Assembly (NCBI RefSeq): GCF_018612875.1
Contig: NZ_JAGGRI010000017.1
Location: 1-64,000 of the forward strand
DNA length: 64,000 nucleotides
Direction: 5' to 3'
From: Lysobacter sp. ISL-50
GTDB lineage: Bacteria; Pseudomonadota; Gammaproteobacteria; Xanthomonadales; Xanthomonadaceae
The notes beneath the pieces are model-generated. The model was not told the DNA's origin and ran no database searches. It saw nothing but the letters and a program-made list of their open reading frames with translations. Both the position numbers and the translations under genes were made by a program. Within the stretch, counting starts at the first letter, position 1. Every line of letters starts with the position of its first letter. Shown here piece after piece: positions 8,581 through 16,898 of the stretch.

Positions 8581-8871
8581 GTGAACGCGTTCGCGACAAT
8601 GGACGAGGTAGTGTTTGACACGCTCGGCGTCGTCGCGCTCGTACAGCGTGCCGGCTCCCCACCGGTACAACCCCAACTGATCGTGCGTGACGGCGTCGAG
8701 CGCTTGGGCGAGTTTCAGCAGGTCGTTGGTCGCGCTCGGCATGTGGTAGTTCGCAATCGCGACTGGACGTTCCGCCGGGGTGACACGGTCACCCTGGACG
8801 GCCGGTCCCAAACGGTCGAAGCGTTGGTCCGTGACGACGGATGGGTCAACGAAGCGGTGCTGCATGGTTGA
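8581..8871 (+). CDS. Phage head-tail joining protein (gpFII-position)
   Basis: A small 96-residue beta-rich protein starting at GTG 8581. It lies directly after the major capsid gene, where lambda FI/FII sit, and ends in a TVEALVRDDGWV-type strand seen in FII-like joining proteins. It likely completes the head so that the tail can attach. It overlaps the next gene by 8 bases, indicating translational coupling. The call rests on size, position and a weak pattern. Confidence 0.65.
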   Translation: MNAFATMDEVVFDTLGVVALVQRAGSPPVQPQLIVRDGVERLGEFQQVVGRARHVVVRNRDWTFRRGDTVTLDGRSQTVEALVRDDGWVNEAVLHG

Positions 8872-9292
8872 GCCCGCCCCGACTTGGCGTTTGCTGGAGC
8901 GAGTCGCGGAGCGCTTGACCGAGATCCGCGTCGGCCGCGGCTACCGCACCGACATCGGCGCCGTTGTCGCGTTGGAACCTGCCCAGCACCCGGACGATGA
9001 AGTCGAGGGGCTGACGCTGGCCTCGCTCGGCATCCAGCGCGACGCCAGTAAACCCCACGGATGCTATCGACTGTTGCAAGTTCTGGTCGAAGCGACGGTG
9101 CCGGTCAGTTTGACCGACGCCCATGCTCGATCGCACGCCATCGCCGCCGACATCGAGGACGCGCTCGATGACTGGATACCGTTGCCGAATGCCCTGCCGG
9201 TACAAGTCGAGGACATCGTGTTACTCGACCGGCCCGAAGGGCTCCCGATGGTGGCCGTGCAAGTCGCTCTGACCATTCGCTATCGCCGCTGA
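8864..9292 (+). CDS. Probable tail terminator/minor tail protein (gpU-position)
   Basis: 142 residues. The N-terminal helix (LLERVAERLTEIRVGRGY), a central hydrophobic strand and the terminal LTIRYRR strand fit the alpha/beta fold of tail terminator and gpU-type proteins. The ATG at 8864 overlaps the previous stop, and it lies before the tail tube gene. The exact lambda counterpart (U or Z neighbour) cannot be fixed by reading alone. Confidence 0.6.
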   Translation: MVEPAPTWRLLERVAERLTEIRVGRGYRTDIGAVVALEPAQHPDDEVEGLTLASLGIQRDASKPHGCYRLLQVLVEATVPVSLTDAHARSHAIAADIEDALDDWIPLPNALPVQVEDIVLLDRPEGLPMVAVQVALTIRYRR

Positions 9293-9497
9293 TGGGTCTG
9301 TTCATCGATGCCGATGCCACGCTTAATCTTGTCGAACATCGGATTCAGCTTATGAAGTACGGTGATGAACTGTGTTGATGTCACATGCATCACGAATTAA
9401 CGGTCGAGATTTTGATACTAACACTCTGCGCCGAGCCGATGATTTTAGGCTGGGCGGGCTAGATCAAATTGACTTGACTAGATTGGGAGAAATAAAG

Positions 9498-9902
9498 ATG
9501 CGCACGTCACTTTGGACCGGTGCAACAGGCCTTGTTCTGCTGGCATTTAGTACTGTCTCTCACGCATTGTGTCCAACGATCGCTGACACATATGTTCAGA
9601 AGGGAAAGTCAGACACCCAGGCTGGTGTGGTATCCGGTCTCGCGACCGCGACGTACTTCATTCAGGTGGGAATGTCCGGCGGCACATCCGGCTTGATCAA
9701 TCTGGCGATACAAGCAGCACCTGGGTTCCAGTATTCCAATGGGCAAAAAGGATTCTTCGGACCTGGATCGACGCTATATGTCAGCTACTTTGTTCCCCCG
9801 GGGGCAGCGCCAGGTACCTATCGGGATGTTTGGTATCGCGTCATTAATTCGTCCGGTCAGACCATCTGCTCCGACGAATTCAGGGTAAACGTAACGCCTT
9901 AA
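9498..9902 (+). CDS. Secreted small protein, probable prophage moron
   Basis: 134 residues with a clear Sec signal peptide (SLWTGATGLVLLAFSTVSHA, cleavage near residue 23). The mature part is Gly/Ser/Tyr-rich and beta-predicted, with two or three cysteines (LCPTI near its start, TICSDEF near its end) that could form a disulfide. The ATG at 9498 is chosen because GGGAGA lies 8 bases upstream and the signal peptide begins there. It has lower GC than its neighbours, about 205 bases of leader and its own terminator, and it splits the head-tail joining genes. I do not recognise the family; a lysogenic-conversion product is likely. Confidence 0.7.
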   Translation: MRTSLWTGATGLVLLAFSTVSHALCPTIADTYVQKGKSDTQAGVVSGLATATYFIQVGMSGGTSGLINLAIQAAPGFQYSNGQKGFFGPGSTLYVSYFVPPGAAPGTYRDVWYRVINSSGQTICSDEFRVNVTP

Positions 9903-9922
9903 GAAGTCATTTTTCGTTAGGA

Positions 9923-9956
9923 AAAAGCGTCCGAGATCATTCGGGCGCTTTTTTTA
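9923..9956 (+). terminator. Rho-independent terminator of the moron
   Basis: A 12-bp stem (AAAAGCGTCCGA / TCGGGCGCTTTT) with a 6-base loop runs into a T run, 20 bases after the stop at 9902. Confidence 0.85.
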
Positions 9957-9965
9957 TGGTGCTAG

Positions 9966-10514
9966 TTGCGGATCGAGATCCATGTTGGCGAAGCGCTATC
10001 GCTTTCGGCTCGGCTTAGTTCGGCGCCGCAAGCGATTTCCCTGGCCCTGCGCCGCGCGCTGGGCACGTTGCGTCGCCGCTGGCCGGTCATCGCCCGTCGT
10101 GACATTCAGACCGAATACGCCCTGTCGGCGCAGCGCATCCGTGCCGGAATTAGCGTGCGCACCACCCGCGAAGGTGTCGAACTAGTCGGCGTCGCGCGTG
10201 GCGTGGGACTGCGCAACTTCGCGTCTAAACGCAGTGCCGACGATCGAGGTTTGAACTTCACTGCACTACGCGGCAAACGCAGCTTCCGCCGCAGCGGCTT
10301 CCATCGCCGCCACGCCGGCACCGACGTCGCCTTCGTCCGAACCCCGATCTCGGGGGATGAGCGGGTCCCACGCACGCCGATCGTCCGCCTCTACGGTCCA
10401 TCGCTGGCGCAAATGCTGCGCAAGGGCGATCGCCCCAACCGCATGGCCCAAGCCGGTCTGGACGTGATCACCGCCGACATCGACCGGCTGCTGTTGCGCT
10501 CGCTTCGTCGCTGA
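9966..10514 (+). CDS. Minor tail protein Z-like (tail completion)
   Basis: 182 residues, very basic (many Arg), with the helical ALRRALGTLRRRWPVIARRDI region typical of lambda gpZ/prophage minor tail Z (PF06763-like). gpZ is needed for a functional tail-DNA interface. A TTG at 9966 is the only start preserving the N-terminal strand; it lies 10 bases after the moron terminator and has a poor ribosome site, so insertion of the moron may have displaced the original leader. Confidence 0.7.
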   Translation: MRIEIHVGEALSLSARLSSAPQAISLALRRALGTLRRRWPVIARRDIQTEYALSAQRIRAGISVRTTREGVELVGVARGVGLRNFASKRSADDRGLNFTALRGKRSFRRSGFHRRHAGTDVAFVRTPISGDERVPRTPIVRLYGPSLAQMLRKGDRPNRMAQAGLDVITADIDRLLLRSLRR

Positions 10515-10569
10515 ATCGGCTGCCACTCGGCAGCCCACTACACCTTATATATAGGAGCAACGCTGCCCC

Positions 10570-11328
10570 ATGGCCGCGCAAGACCTGTTTTCGTTTCAGG
10601 GCAAGGTCTACCTCGCCCAGCGCCGAACCAATGGCAAGCCCGGTCCGCTGCGGTGGGTTGGTAATGCGCCGCAGCTCCAATTGGCCCTGGAGGTCCAGAA
10701 CTCGGACAAGACCGAGTCGTTCAGCGGCAATCGCCTGCTGTACGGACGCCTGATCCAAAGCAAGACCGCCAATCTCAATCTCACCTTGGACGAGGCCACC
10801 CCCGAGAATCTGGCCGAGGGCCTGTACTCGATCCCGGCGACGCTACCGGCGGGCGCGATCAGCAATGAACTGTTGCCGGCGGGCCTGAAGGCCGGCGAGA
10901 TGGTCGCCCTAGACCGCGGCTGGGTCAGCGAAATTTCGCTGACCGACAGCGCCACGCCCCCGGCGACGCTGGCGGCACCGAACTGGTGGACCGAATCGCC
11001 TTCGGCGGGCTTGATCGGACTACGCAAGGTCGAGGGATTCACTCAGCCGTTCAAGGCTACTTATAAGCATGGCGAGACGGTCAACATCGCCCTGTTCAAC
11101 ACGCCGCCGCAGGAACGGATGCTGTTCCTCGATGGCATCAACACGGTCAACGGCCGCCGCGCCCGCGTGACCCTCTACCGCGTCGCCTTCAATCCCATTG
11201 AACAGTTGGACTTGATCTCCGAGGAATGGGGCAGCCTGCAACTCTCGGGCGCGACGCTGTTCGATGAGTCCCGGTCGCTGGACCCCGACTTGGGCGGCTT
11301 CGGCCGCATCGAACTGGTGCGGTCGTAA
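10570..11328 (+). CDS. Phage major tail tube protein (gpV-like)
   Basis: 252 residues. The start MAAQDLFSFQGKVYLAQR and beta-rich body with YLAQRRTNGKPG, the tail-tube loop region and the C-terminal FGRIELVRS fit long-tailed phage tube proteins in this position. It stacks as hexamers to form the non-contractile tail tube. AGGAG precedes the ATG by 13 bases. Its stop overlaps the start of the chaperone gene (TAATG). Confidence 0.85.
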   Translation: MAAQDLFSFQGKVYLAQRRTNGKPGPLRWVGNAPQLQLALEVQNSDKTESFSGNRLLYGRLIQSKTANLNLTLDEATPENLAEGLYSIPATLPAGAISNELLPAGLKAGEMVALDRGWVSEISLTDSATPPATLAAPNWWTESPSAGLIGLRKVEGFTQPFKATYKHGETVNIALFNTPPQERMLFLDGINTVNGRRARVTLYRVAFNPIEQLDLISEEWGSLQLSGATLFDESRSLDPDLGGFGRIELVRS

Positions 11329-11759
11329 TGGCGCGCAAGATCAAACGCCCGGAACCCCAAACCGACGAACTGGCGATCCTGCAACCCAACCGCACGCTGC
11401 CGCTGGGCGACCGCAATGTGACCGTGCGGGAGCTGGGCTTCTTCGAAAGCCTGCGCCTGCACGAATCGGTGGCGGCCCTGGTCGGCGGCCTGGTCGGTTT
11501 GACCGACGACGGCAACATCGATCTGGATCGCCTGCATCGGGTCTGCGCGCTTCACCCCGATGCCACGGTCGAGTTGCTGTCTCAGGCCAGCGATCAATCC
11601 GTGGAGTGGGTGCATTCGCTCAACGCCGCGCAGGGCGATCTGCTGCTGATGACGTTTTGGGCGGTCAACGCCGATTTTTTTCTGCAGCGCGTGCTGGCGG
11701 CGCTGGAAACGCGGCGCGCGGTCCTGGCAACGACTGGCCCAGCGTCCTCGCCACGCTGA
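11328..11759 (+). CDS. Tail assembly chaperone gpG
   Basis: 143 residues. Position between tube and tape measure, and the ENAVTVRELG-like core (RNVTVRELGFFESLRLHES), match G-type chaperones that coat the tape measure during tail assembly. The zero-frame product ends in a short tail after a run of seven T at 11675-11681, which is the slippage site for the GT form. Confidence 0.85.
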   Translation: MARKIKRPEPQTDELAILQPNRTLPLGDRNVTVRELGFFESLRLHESVAALVGGLVGLTDDGNIDLDRLHRVCALHPDATVELLSQASDQSVEWVHSLNAAQGDLLLMTFWAVNADFFLQRVLAALETRRAVLATTGPASSPR

Positions 11760-11944
11760 TCGATCACGGCTTTGATTGGCCGTGGATCGAGCGCGCGACC
11801 GCGCGCCAACTCTCCCTGTTCTATCGCATCGCCGTCCAGCGCGAGCGAGCGCTGCGCGCCGATCGCGTCGAAGACGTCAACGCCGGCTTCGCTGGCGGAT
11901 GTGACGTGACCGCCTTCATCCAAAAGCTACGGAATCCCTTATGA
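11328..11944 (+). CDS. Tail assembly chaperone gpGT (programmed -1 frameshift)
   Basis: The heptamer T TTT TTT lies at 11675-11681 with zero-frame codons TTT TTT (11676-11681), the X XXY YYZ form. Slipping back one base joins G to an open frame that begins SAARAGGAG and ends at 11944 (LRNPL). That frame has no start of its own but good protein-like content (WPSVLATLIDHGFDWPWI). The fused protein is about 205 residues. Lambda and most siphophages make G and GT in a fixed ratio this way. Confidence 0.85.
11675..11681 (+). promoter_or_regulatory. -1 ribosomal frameshift slippery site
   Basis: TTTTTTT in the phase T TTT TTT relative to the G gene. The following GC-rich sequence could stall ribosomes, but I did not fold it. 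Confidence 0.8.
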
Positions 11945-12162
11945 AACTTATCGAGAACTGGCGCCACGCGTGGCGCTTCCTGAGCGTGCAGGCGATGACG
12001 CTCGCCATCGCCCTCCAAGGCGTTTGGTTGAACCTGCCCAATGATCTGCGCATCCATGTGCCCGACCGCATCGCCGTCAGCGTCACCGCAGGCTTGCTGG
12101 TCCTCGGCCTGATCGGCCGCCTGTTCCAGCAGCGAGGGGCCCGTGGCGAAACTCTCCGCTGA
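11941..12162 (+). CDS. Small membrane protein, probable holin (DUF7940-like)
   Basis: 73 residues. An amphipathic N-terminus (ENWRHAWRFLSVQ) precedes two hydrophobic segments, about 17-35 and 45-62, the usual layout of short phage holins of this type. The start overlaps the GT stop by 4 bases, and it overlaps the endolysin start by 20 bases. Holins open the inner membrane to release the endolysin. Confidence 0.7.
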   Translation: MKLIENWRHAWRFLSVQAMTLAIALQGVWLNLPNDLRIHVPDRIAVSVTAGLLVLGLIGRLFQQRGARGETLR

Positions 12163-12619
12163 GCAGGCCGGTGGCCAGAACGTCGTCGCGTTCCTCGACA
12201 TGATCGCCCATGCCGAAGGCGTGGAGCGTTTCAGCGAACACGGCGGGTACGACGTCATGGTCGGCGGAAAATGCTTTACCAGCTACGCCGAACATCCGCG
12301 CAAGTTGGTGTGGCTGCCGAAGTACCGCATCAACTCCACCGCGGCCGGTCGCTACCAATTCCTGTGGAAAACCTGGAACAGCCTGCGCAACAAATTGCGA
12401 CTGCCCGATTTCGGCCCGGCGTCGCAGGACCGTGCTGCCATTGAACTTCTGCGAGAGAACGGCGCGCTGGCCGATATCAAGAAAGGTTGGATCAGCTCGG
12501 CCGTTCGGAAATCCCGCAAGACATGGGCGTCCTTGCCAGACGCCGGCTACGGGCAACGAGAGCTGCCCCTTGAGACGTTGCTGGTGGTCTATCAAAAAGC
12601 TGGCGGGACAATCGCTTAA
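12143..12619 (+). CDS. Endolysin, lambda R-type lytic transglycosylase
   Basis: 158 residues, the length of lambda R. Conserved segments are FLDMIAHAEG with the catalytic Glu (residue 27), GGYDVMVGGKCFTSYAEHPRK, STAAGRYQF and WASLPDAGYGQ. It cleaves peptidoglycan glycan strands at lysis. There is no signal peptide, so release depends on the holin. A GTG start overlaps the holin gene. The lysis pair lies between the tail chaperone and the tape measure, not in the usual late-promoter-proximal position. The stop is shared with the convergent HNH gene. Confidence 0.93.
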   Translation: MAKLSAEQAGGQNVVAFLDMIAHAEGVERFSEHGGYDVMVGGKCFTSYAEHPRKLVWLPKYRINSTAAGRYQFLWKTWNSLRNKLRLPDFGPASQDRAAIELLRENGALADIKKGWISSAVRKSRKTWASLPDAGYGQRELPLETLLVVYQKAGGTIA

Positions 12620-13302
12620 CGCTTTTGAGTAATGGCCTCGCGTAGGTGTTGCTTTGCTAAGTACCGTTTCAAGCGATTTGACTCCAACAATTCGAATATC
12701 TTGCCCTTAGCTTCGGCGGCGCTTGCGAATTTTAATCTTCCGCGATTTCCATTGATGACAATGATGTGGTAATCATCCTTGCGCACGATGGACATTCGAA
12801 TATCTTTGACGTGACGCGTTTCGCGCCCAGCTTCGGCCGAAATCCATTTGGACGAACTAATGAAACGCTTCTTTTTTTCCAGATCGAGGCGCCGTTCCCG
12901 AATGAACTCCGACGCCGCAGGCTCATTGGTTAATCGGTCGCAACAATGGGTGCCAACTTCCAAGGGCCGCCATGCGGGATGAGAAACAAGAAACACATAA
13001 CGGATGCCCGTGCCACAGCATTCGCAAGTGCCGCTCAGCTCACCTAGATCTTCCCAGCCCTCATACATCCAGCCGTGACTGGGTGCGATGATGCCGTGTT
13101 CTTGAGCATGGCAACCAGCGCAAATGGTCTCGCAGGTGTCGTGTGAATACTGCCAAGGCTTTCGTCCTGGCAAGTAGAACTTGTGATGGACGTGCAATGT
13201 CACTTGGTCCGGGCCGCGTAAGCATTGACCACACTTACCCCCATCCAGGCGAATAACTTCCTCGCGAAACGACTTCCATTCCGCTGACCTGTACCCGTCC
13301 AC
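12616..13302 (-). CDS. HNH endonuclease-like protein, moron
   Basis: 228 residues. The N-terminal domain has the HNH pattern: CGQC, then LHVHHKFYLPGRKPW (HH catalytic pair, residues 38-39), then CETICAGCHAQEH. A second Cys cluster follows (CECCG and HCCDRL). The C-terminal third is basic and helical and may bind DNA. It is the only - strand gene within the phage late region, has lower GC and fits snugly between the endolysin stop (4-bp overlap) and the tape measure start (9 bp), as homing-type insertions do. GTG start. Function as nuclease is inferred from the motif. Confidence 0.75.
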   Translation of the reverse strand: MDGYRSAEWKSFREEVIRLDGGKCGQCLRGPDQVTLHVHHKFYLPGRKPWQYSHDTCETICAGCHAQEHGIIAPSHGWMYEGWEDLGELSGTCECCGTGIRYVFLVSHPAWRPLEVGTHCCDRLTNEPAASEFIRERRLDLEKKKRFISSSKWISAEAGRETRHVKDIRMSIVRKDDYHIIVINGNRGRLKFASAAEAKGKIFELLESNRLKRYLAKQHLREAITQKR

Positions 13303-13311
13303 TGTGCCTCC

Positions 13312-16059
13312 TTGGCAGTTGGAGAGCGGCGTCTAGTAAAACTTCTGACCGATTATACCGTGCCGAGTCACGACACCACGATCACGCTGCTGCTCAAGGG
13401 CAACGCGGCGGCGCTCAATGCTGCGCTTCAACAAGCCGGGGCGCGCATCCGTAGCTTCGCAAGCGAATCCCAGACCGCCGGGCGCAAGGCGCAATCCGGC
13501 CTGGCCGGCTTGCAGTCCGAGATTCGCGGCGTCGCTGCCGGCTATCTGTCTCTGCGGTCTGTGCAAGGTTTGGCGCACCTCGCCGACGAGGCGACGAACC
13601 TACAAGGCCGGCTCAAGCTGGCGACCAAGACCCAGCAGGAGTTCAACACCGCTTATCAAGGCGTGCAGCAGATTGCGCAGGCCACGCGACAGCCGCTGGC
13701 ATCGACGGTCGATCTGTATGCCCGGATCGAGCGAAGCACCCAAGCACTCAAGCTGGGGCAGACTCAACTCCTCGGCCTGACGCAGACGGTTTCGCAAGCG
13801 GTCGCCCTGAGCTTTACATCGGCCGCCTCCGGGGAGGCCGCGATCATGCAGCTTGGCCAGGGACTCTCGATCGGCCGGCTCGGTGGCGAGGAGTTGAACT
13901 CAGTCCTTGAGCAAACCCCGCGTCTGGCCGAAGCCATCAAATCCGGTCTGAAAGAGCTCGGCGTCGAGGGAGCCGACAACCTGAAGAAGCTGGCCGGGGA
14001 TGGCAAGCTGACCACGACGTTGGTCTTGCGAGCCATTCAAACCCAGGGAAAGTCGGTTGCCGACGAGTTTGCGAAGCTGCCGCTGACGATCGGCGGTGCC
14101 CTGACGCAGCTGCGTAACGCATTTACGGTCACCATCGGCGATACGGAACGTGCGACGGGGGCTGCCGGCGCGTTGTCCACCGAGATCTCGTCGCTCGCGA
14201 CGTTCGTGTCGAACTACAACGCCGCGTTGGTTACGGCAGGCGACCGCACCGATGCGGTCGCGTCCAAGTTCAATGCATTGGTCTCGATCGCGCGTGTGGT
14301 GGGTAGCGCCTTGATCGGCCTGCGAGTCGCGTTCCAGATGGTGGGTCGCGTGATCGCCGCGGTCACGGTTAGCCTGGAGAACTTCGGGCGCTATCTCGCG
14401 CTCAATGCTCGCGTACTGGTGGCGTATGTCGAGGCGGCCCAGAAGGTCGCCCGCTTTGATTTCTCGGGTCCTGGCGAATTCTTCGCTACCCAGCAGAAGG
14501 CGTTCGAAGACGCCAAGAGCCTGGGTCGGCAGACCGCGGAAGCGTGGCGGGCTGCCGGCGGCGACATGGCCAATGAGATCGCTAAAGCCAACCAGCAACT
14601 GAGCCTGCTGTGGACGACCAGCGCCGATGCCAAACCGGCCAAGGACTTCGCCGCCAACGCGCAAACCATCGCCGACAGCGCCGGCAAGATCCAGTCGGGC
14701 ACGAAGAAGGGCGACGGCGATAAGGACGCCCGCGAGCGCAAGGCCAAACAGGCGAAGGAGGCCGAGGAACAAAAGCGCAAGGACGAGGATCGCAAGAAGG
14801 AATTGCGGGAGGCGGTCGCCGAAGCGGAAGCTGCCATCGCACGCGTGCAAGGCCGAGAGCGCGAAGCCCGCGAGCAAGAACTGAAGATCAAGTTTGATCC
14901 GATCAAGCAGGACTTGAAGCGCCTGAACCTGACGGGCGAAGCCACTATTGAGATCCATATCGCGTCCGAGACGGCGCAGGCGGAACTTCAGGAACTGCAG
15001 GCTAAGGTCGAACGCGTATTCGGCGAACAGTCCCGGCAAGAGCAATCGATCCAGGCCGGTCAACAGACCGGATTGCTCACTGAGATCGGCGCGCGCCGTG
15101 AATTGATCGATCTGCATGCGCGGACCGCCGCTGAGGTCGAGCTACTGCTGCCGAAGATGGATCAGTTGGCCGCGAAGACCGGTTCCCCGGAGTCGATCGA
15201 GCGCGTCAAAGACCTGACCGCACAGGTCGCCGCGCTCAAGACGCAGTCGAACGAACTGGTCGTCACACTGACCAACGGCTTCGAAACCGGATTGAGTAAT
15301 GCGCTGGAAGGACTGGCGACCGGCACCCTGACGTTGCGCCAAGCCCTCACCGGACTGGTGCAGGACATGGCCCGCGCGATGGCGCAGTTGGCCGCGCAGC
15401 AACTGGCTGCGATGGCAACCGCCAAACTGATGTCACTCGTCGGCAAGTTGGCCGGTGGTGGCAAAACGCCAGACCTCGCCCAGCCCGACCCGGTGGAGGC
15501 GGCGAAGGCGGGCGTGGCCTATGCCACGCCCATCGCCGCGGCCTCGGGGGCATTGGGGCTGGCCGGCGGCGTTGTGTTGAAAGCAGCTGTGGCCATGCAG
15601 ACCGCGGCGTCCACGATGCTGGCGGCCAACGCCACCAAGGCGGCTTCCGGATTCTTCGCCAGCGGCGGCTTCACGGGCATCGGGCCGAAGTACGCCCCGG
15701 CTGGCGTGGTGCATCGTGGCGAGTTCGTGCATCGGCGCGAGGTCGTTCGGCAGCCCGGCGCGCGCTCGTTCTTGGAGCGGTTCAACCGCGTCGGTATGGC
15801 CGCGATCGATGGCCTGCGCGGCTACGCATCGGGTGGTTTCGTCCCTCCTGCGCCGCAGGCGCCTACAACGATCGGTCGAGGCGTCTCTGAGTCGCCGGGA
15901 CGTACTGCCGAGCCAGACCGGCGCTCGGCCCAGATCACCAATGTGTTGTATCTAGACCCGCGAGAAATCGTGAACGTGATGAGCACCCAAGCCGGGCGGC
16001 AAGTGATCTTGTCCACGATTCGGGCGAACGCACCCACCGTTCGTCAGGATCTGGGATAG
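13312..16059 (+). CDS. Tail tape measure protein
   Basis: Up to 915 residues. The N-terminal third resembles lambda gpH-type tape measure domains (TNLQGRLKLATKTQQEF, LGLTQTVSQAVALS, LGGEELNSVLEQ). A long Lys/Glu-rich coiled coil spans about 465-520, there are Ala-rich hydrophobic segments near 690-790, and a Gly-rich SGGFTGIGPKYAPAGVVHRGEFV motif near 780, common in this family, lies before the C-terminus. The start is uncertain: TTG 13312 is the longest, GTG 13360 fits the family N-terminus better. By the lambda ruler of about 0.15 nm per residue the tail would be near 135 nm. Confidence 0.92.
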   Translation: MAVGERRLVKLLTDYTVPSHDTTITLLLKGNAAALNAALQQAGARIRSFASESQTAGRKAQSGLAGLQSEIRGVAAGYLSLRSVQGLAHLADEATNLQGRLKLATKTQQEFNTAYQGVQQIAQATRQPLASTVDLYARIERSTQALKLGQTQLLGLTQTVSQAVALSFTSAASGEAAIMQLGQGLSIGRLGGEELNSVLEQTPRLAEAIKSGLKELGVEGADNLKKLAGDGKLTTTLVLRAIQTQGKSVADEFAKLPLTIGGALTQLRNAFTVTIGDTERATGAAGALSTEISSLATFVSNYNAALVTAGDRTDAVASKFNALVSIARVVGSALIGLRVAFQMVGRVIAAVTVSLENFGRYLALNARVLVAYVEAAQKVARFDFSGPGEFFATQQKAFEDAKSLGRQTAEAWRAAGGDMANEIAKANQQLSLLWTTSADAKPAKDFAANAQTIADSAGKIQSGTKKGDGDKDARERKAKQAKEAEEQKRKDEDRKKELREAVAEAEAAIARVQGREREAREQELKIKFDPIKQDLKRLNLTGEATIEIHIASETAQAELQELQAKVERVFGEQSRQEQSIQAGQQTGLLTEIGARRELIDLHARTAAEVELLLPKMDQLAAKTGSPESIERVKDLTAQVAALKTQSNELVVTLTNGFETGLSNALEGLATGTLTLRQALTGLVQDMARAMAQLAAQQLAAMATAKLMSLVGKLAGGGKTPDLAQPDPVEAAKAGVAYATPIAAASGALGLAGGVVLKAAVAMQTAASTMLAANATKAASGFFASGGFTGIGPKYAPAGVVHRGEFVHRREVVRQPGARSFLERFNRVGMAAIDGLRGYASGGFVPPAPQAPTTIGRGVSESPGRTAEPDRRSAQITNVLYLDPREIVNVMSTQAGRQVILSTIRANAPTVRQDLG

Positions 16060-16122
16060 CGTCTCAGCGGGTGCGACAGCCGGCTGGCTCGATCGATTCA
16101 CCCGCCACCCGGTGCATACCCA

Positions 16123-16806
16123 ATGAGTTTTACCTCCCTGATACGTCTGGCCGATCAAATTCCGTGGTTGCTGCCGATTGCGCTGATCATTCTGACTCCG
16201 ATCGCCGCAATTTTCGCGTGGCAGCGATTCCGTTCCGCACGAATGCGTCTCAATCTTCAGTCGACGGCGCGGCTGTACAAGAAGGTGTCAGGTGAGCTTT
16301 TGGGCGACCAAATGGCCTTCATGAGTGCGTTCGGATTCAGCCTGCACCCGCGTATTATCAAGCTGATTCGGGAGCGCGAAGATCCCGAGGCTTGCGTATA
16401 CAGCTGTAAGCGGGGGCGCCGCTACATTTGCCACGCGAATGGGCGGATCGCATCGCGCACACCCGATGCCCGCATCTCGCTTAAGACGCGATCTCGATGG
16501 CTGGCAGGCGGCTCGCTAACGCTCCTGTTTCTGCCGTGGCTGGCCTTGATCTTGCATCCTCTCCTGAATTTTTCGCCGGAGTTTCAGACCCTCGTTGTCC
16601 TGACTCAGATTGTCATGTGGTTCGTGACGCCCGTTGCTTTGTGGGTATCGGACGACTTGATGCATGCGCATTGGCTTTGCGAGACGTTTGACAAACGCTA
16701 CCCCCCTGCCCGGCCCGCGCCCGTGCTGTCGATGATCGACGCAGCGCCTCCCGAGAACCAGCAATCCAGGAAGGGAAGCAAACGGCCCGCTTCGTCCAAG
16801 GAATAG
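16123..16806 (+). CDS. Membrane protein of unknown function, probable moron
   Basis: 227 residues. One hydrophobic segment lies near 14-32, then a soluble basic stretch with a cysteine pair (CVYSCKRGRRYIC), then two further hydrophobic segments near 130-150 and 158-178, and a charged C-terminus. I do not recognise it. It interrupts tape measure and tip genes, begins 63 bases after the tape measure stop and is followed by its own strong terminator. A membrane protein in this place could act in superinfection exclusion; that is inference. Confidence 0.6.
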   Translation: MSFTSLIRLADQIPWLLPIALIILTPIAAIFAWQRFRSARMRLNLQSTARLYKKVSGELLGDQMAFMSAFGFSLHPRIIKLIREREDPEACVYSCKRGRRYICHANGRIASRTPDARISLKTRSRWLAGGSLTLLFLPWLALILHPLLNFSPEFQTLVVLTQIVMWFVTPVALWVSDDLMHAHWLCETFDKRYPPARPAPVLSMIDAAPPENQQSRKGSKRPASSKE

Positions 16807-16857
16807 CGCGTCTGTCGCTGCTGACCGGCTTCTTTTCTACCCCACTCGGATCAGTAC

Positions 16858-16892
16858 GCACGCCCGGCTCTTGAAGCCTGGCGTGCTTTTTT
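16858..16892 (+). terminator. Rho-independent terminator
   Basis: A 7-bp stem GCACGCC / GGCGTGC with a 15-base loop and six T, 51 bases after the membrane gene and 6 bases before the next phage gene. Confidence 0.8.
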
Positions 16893-16898
16893 ATACCT

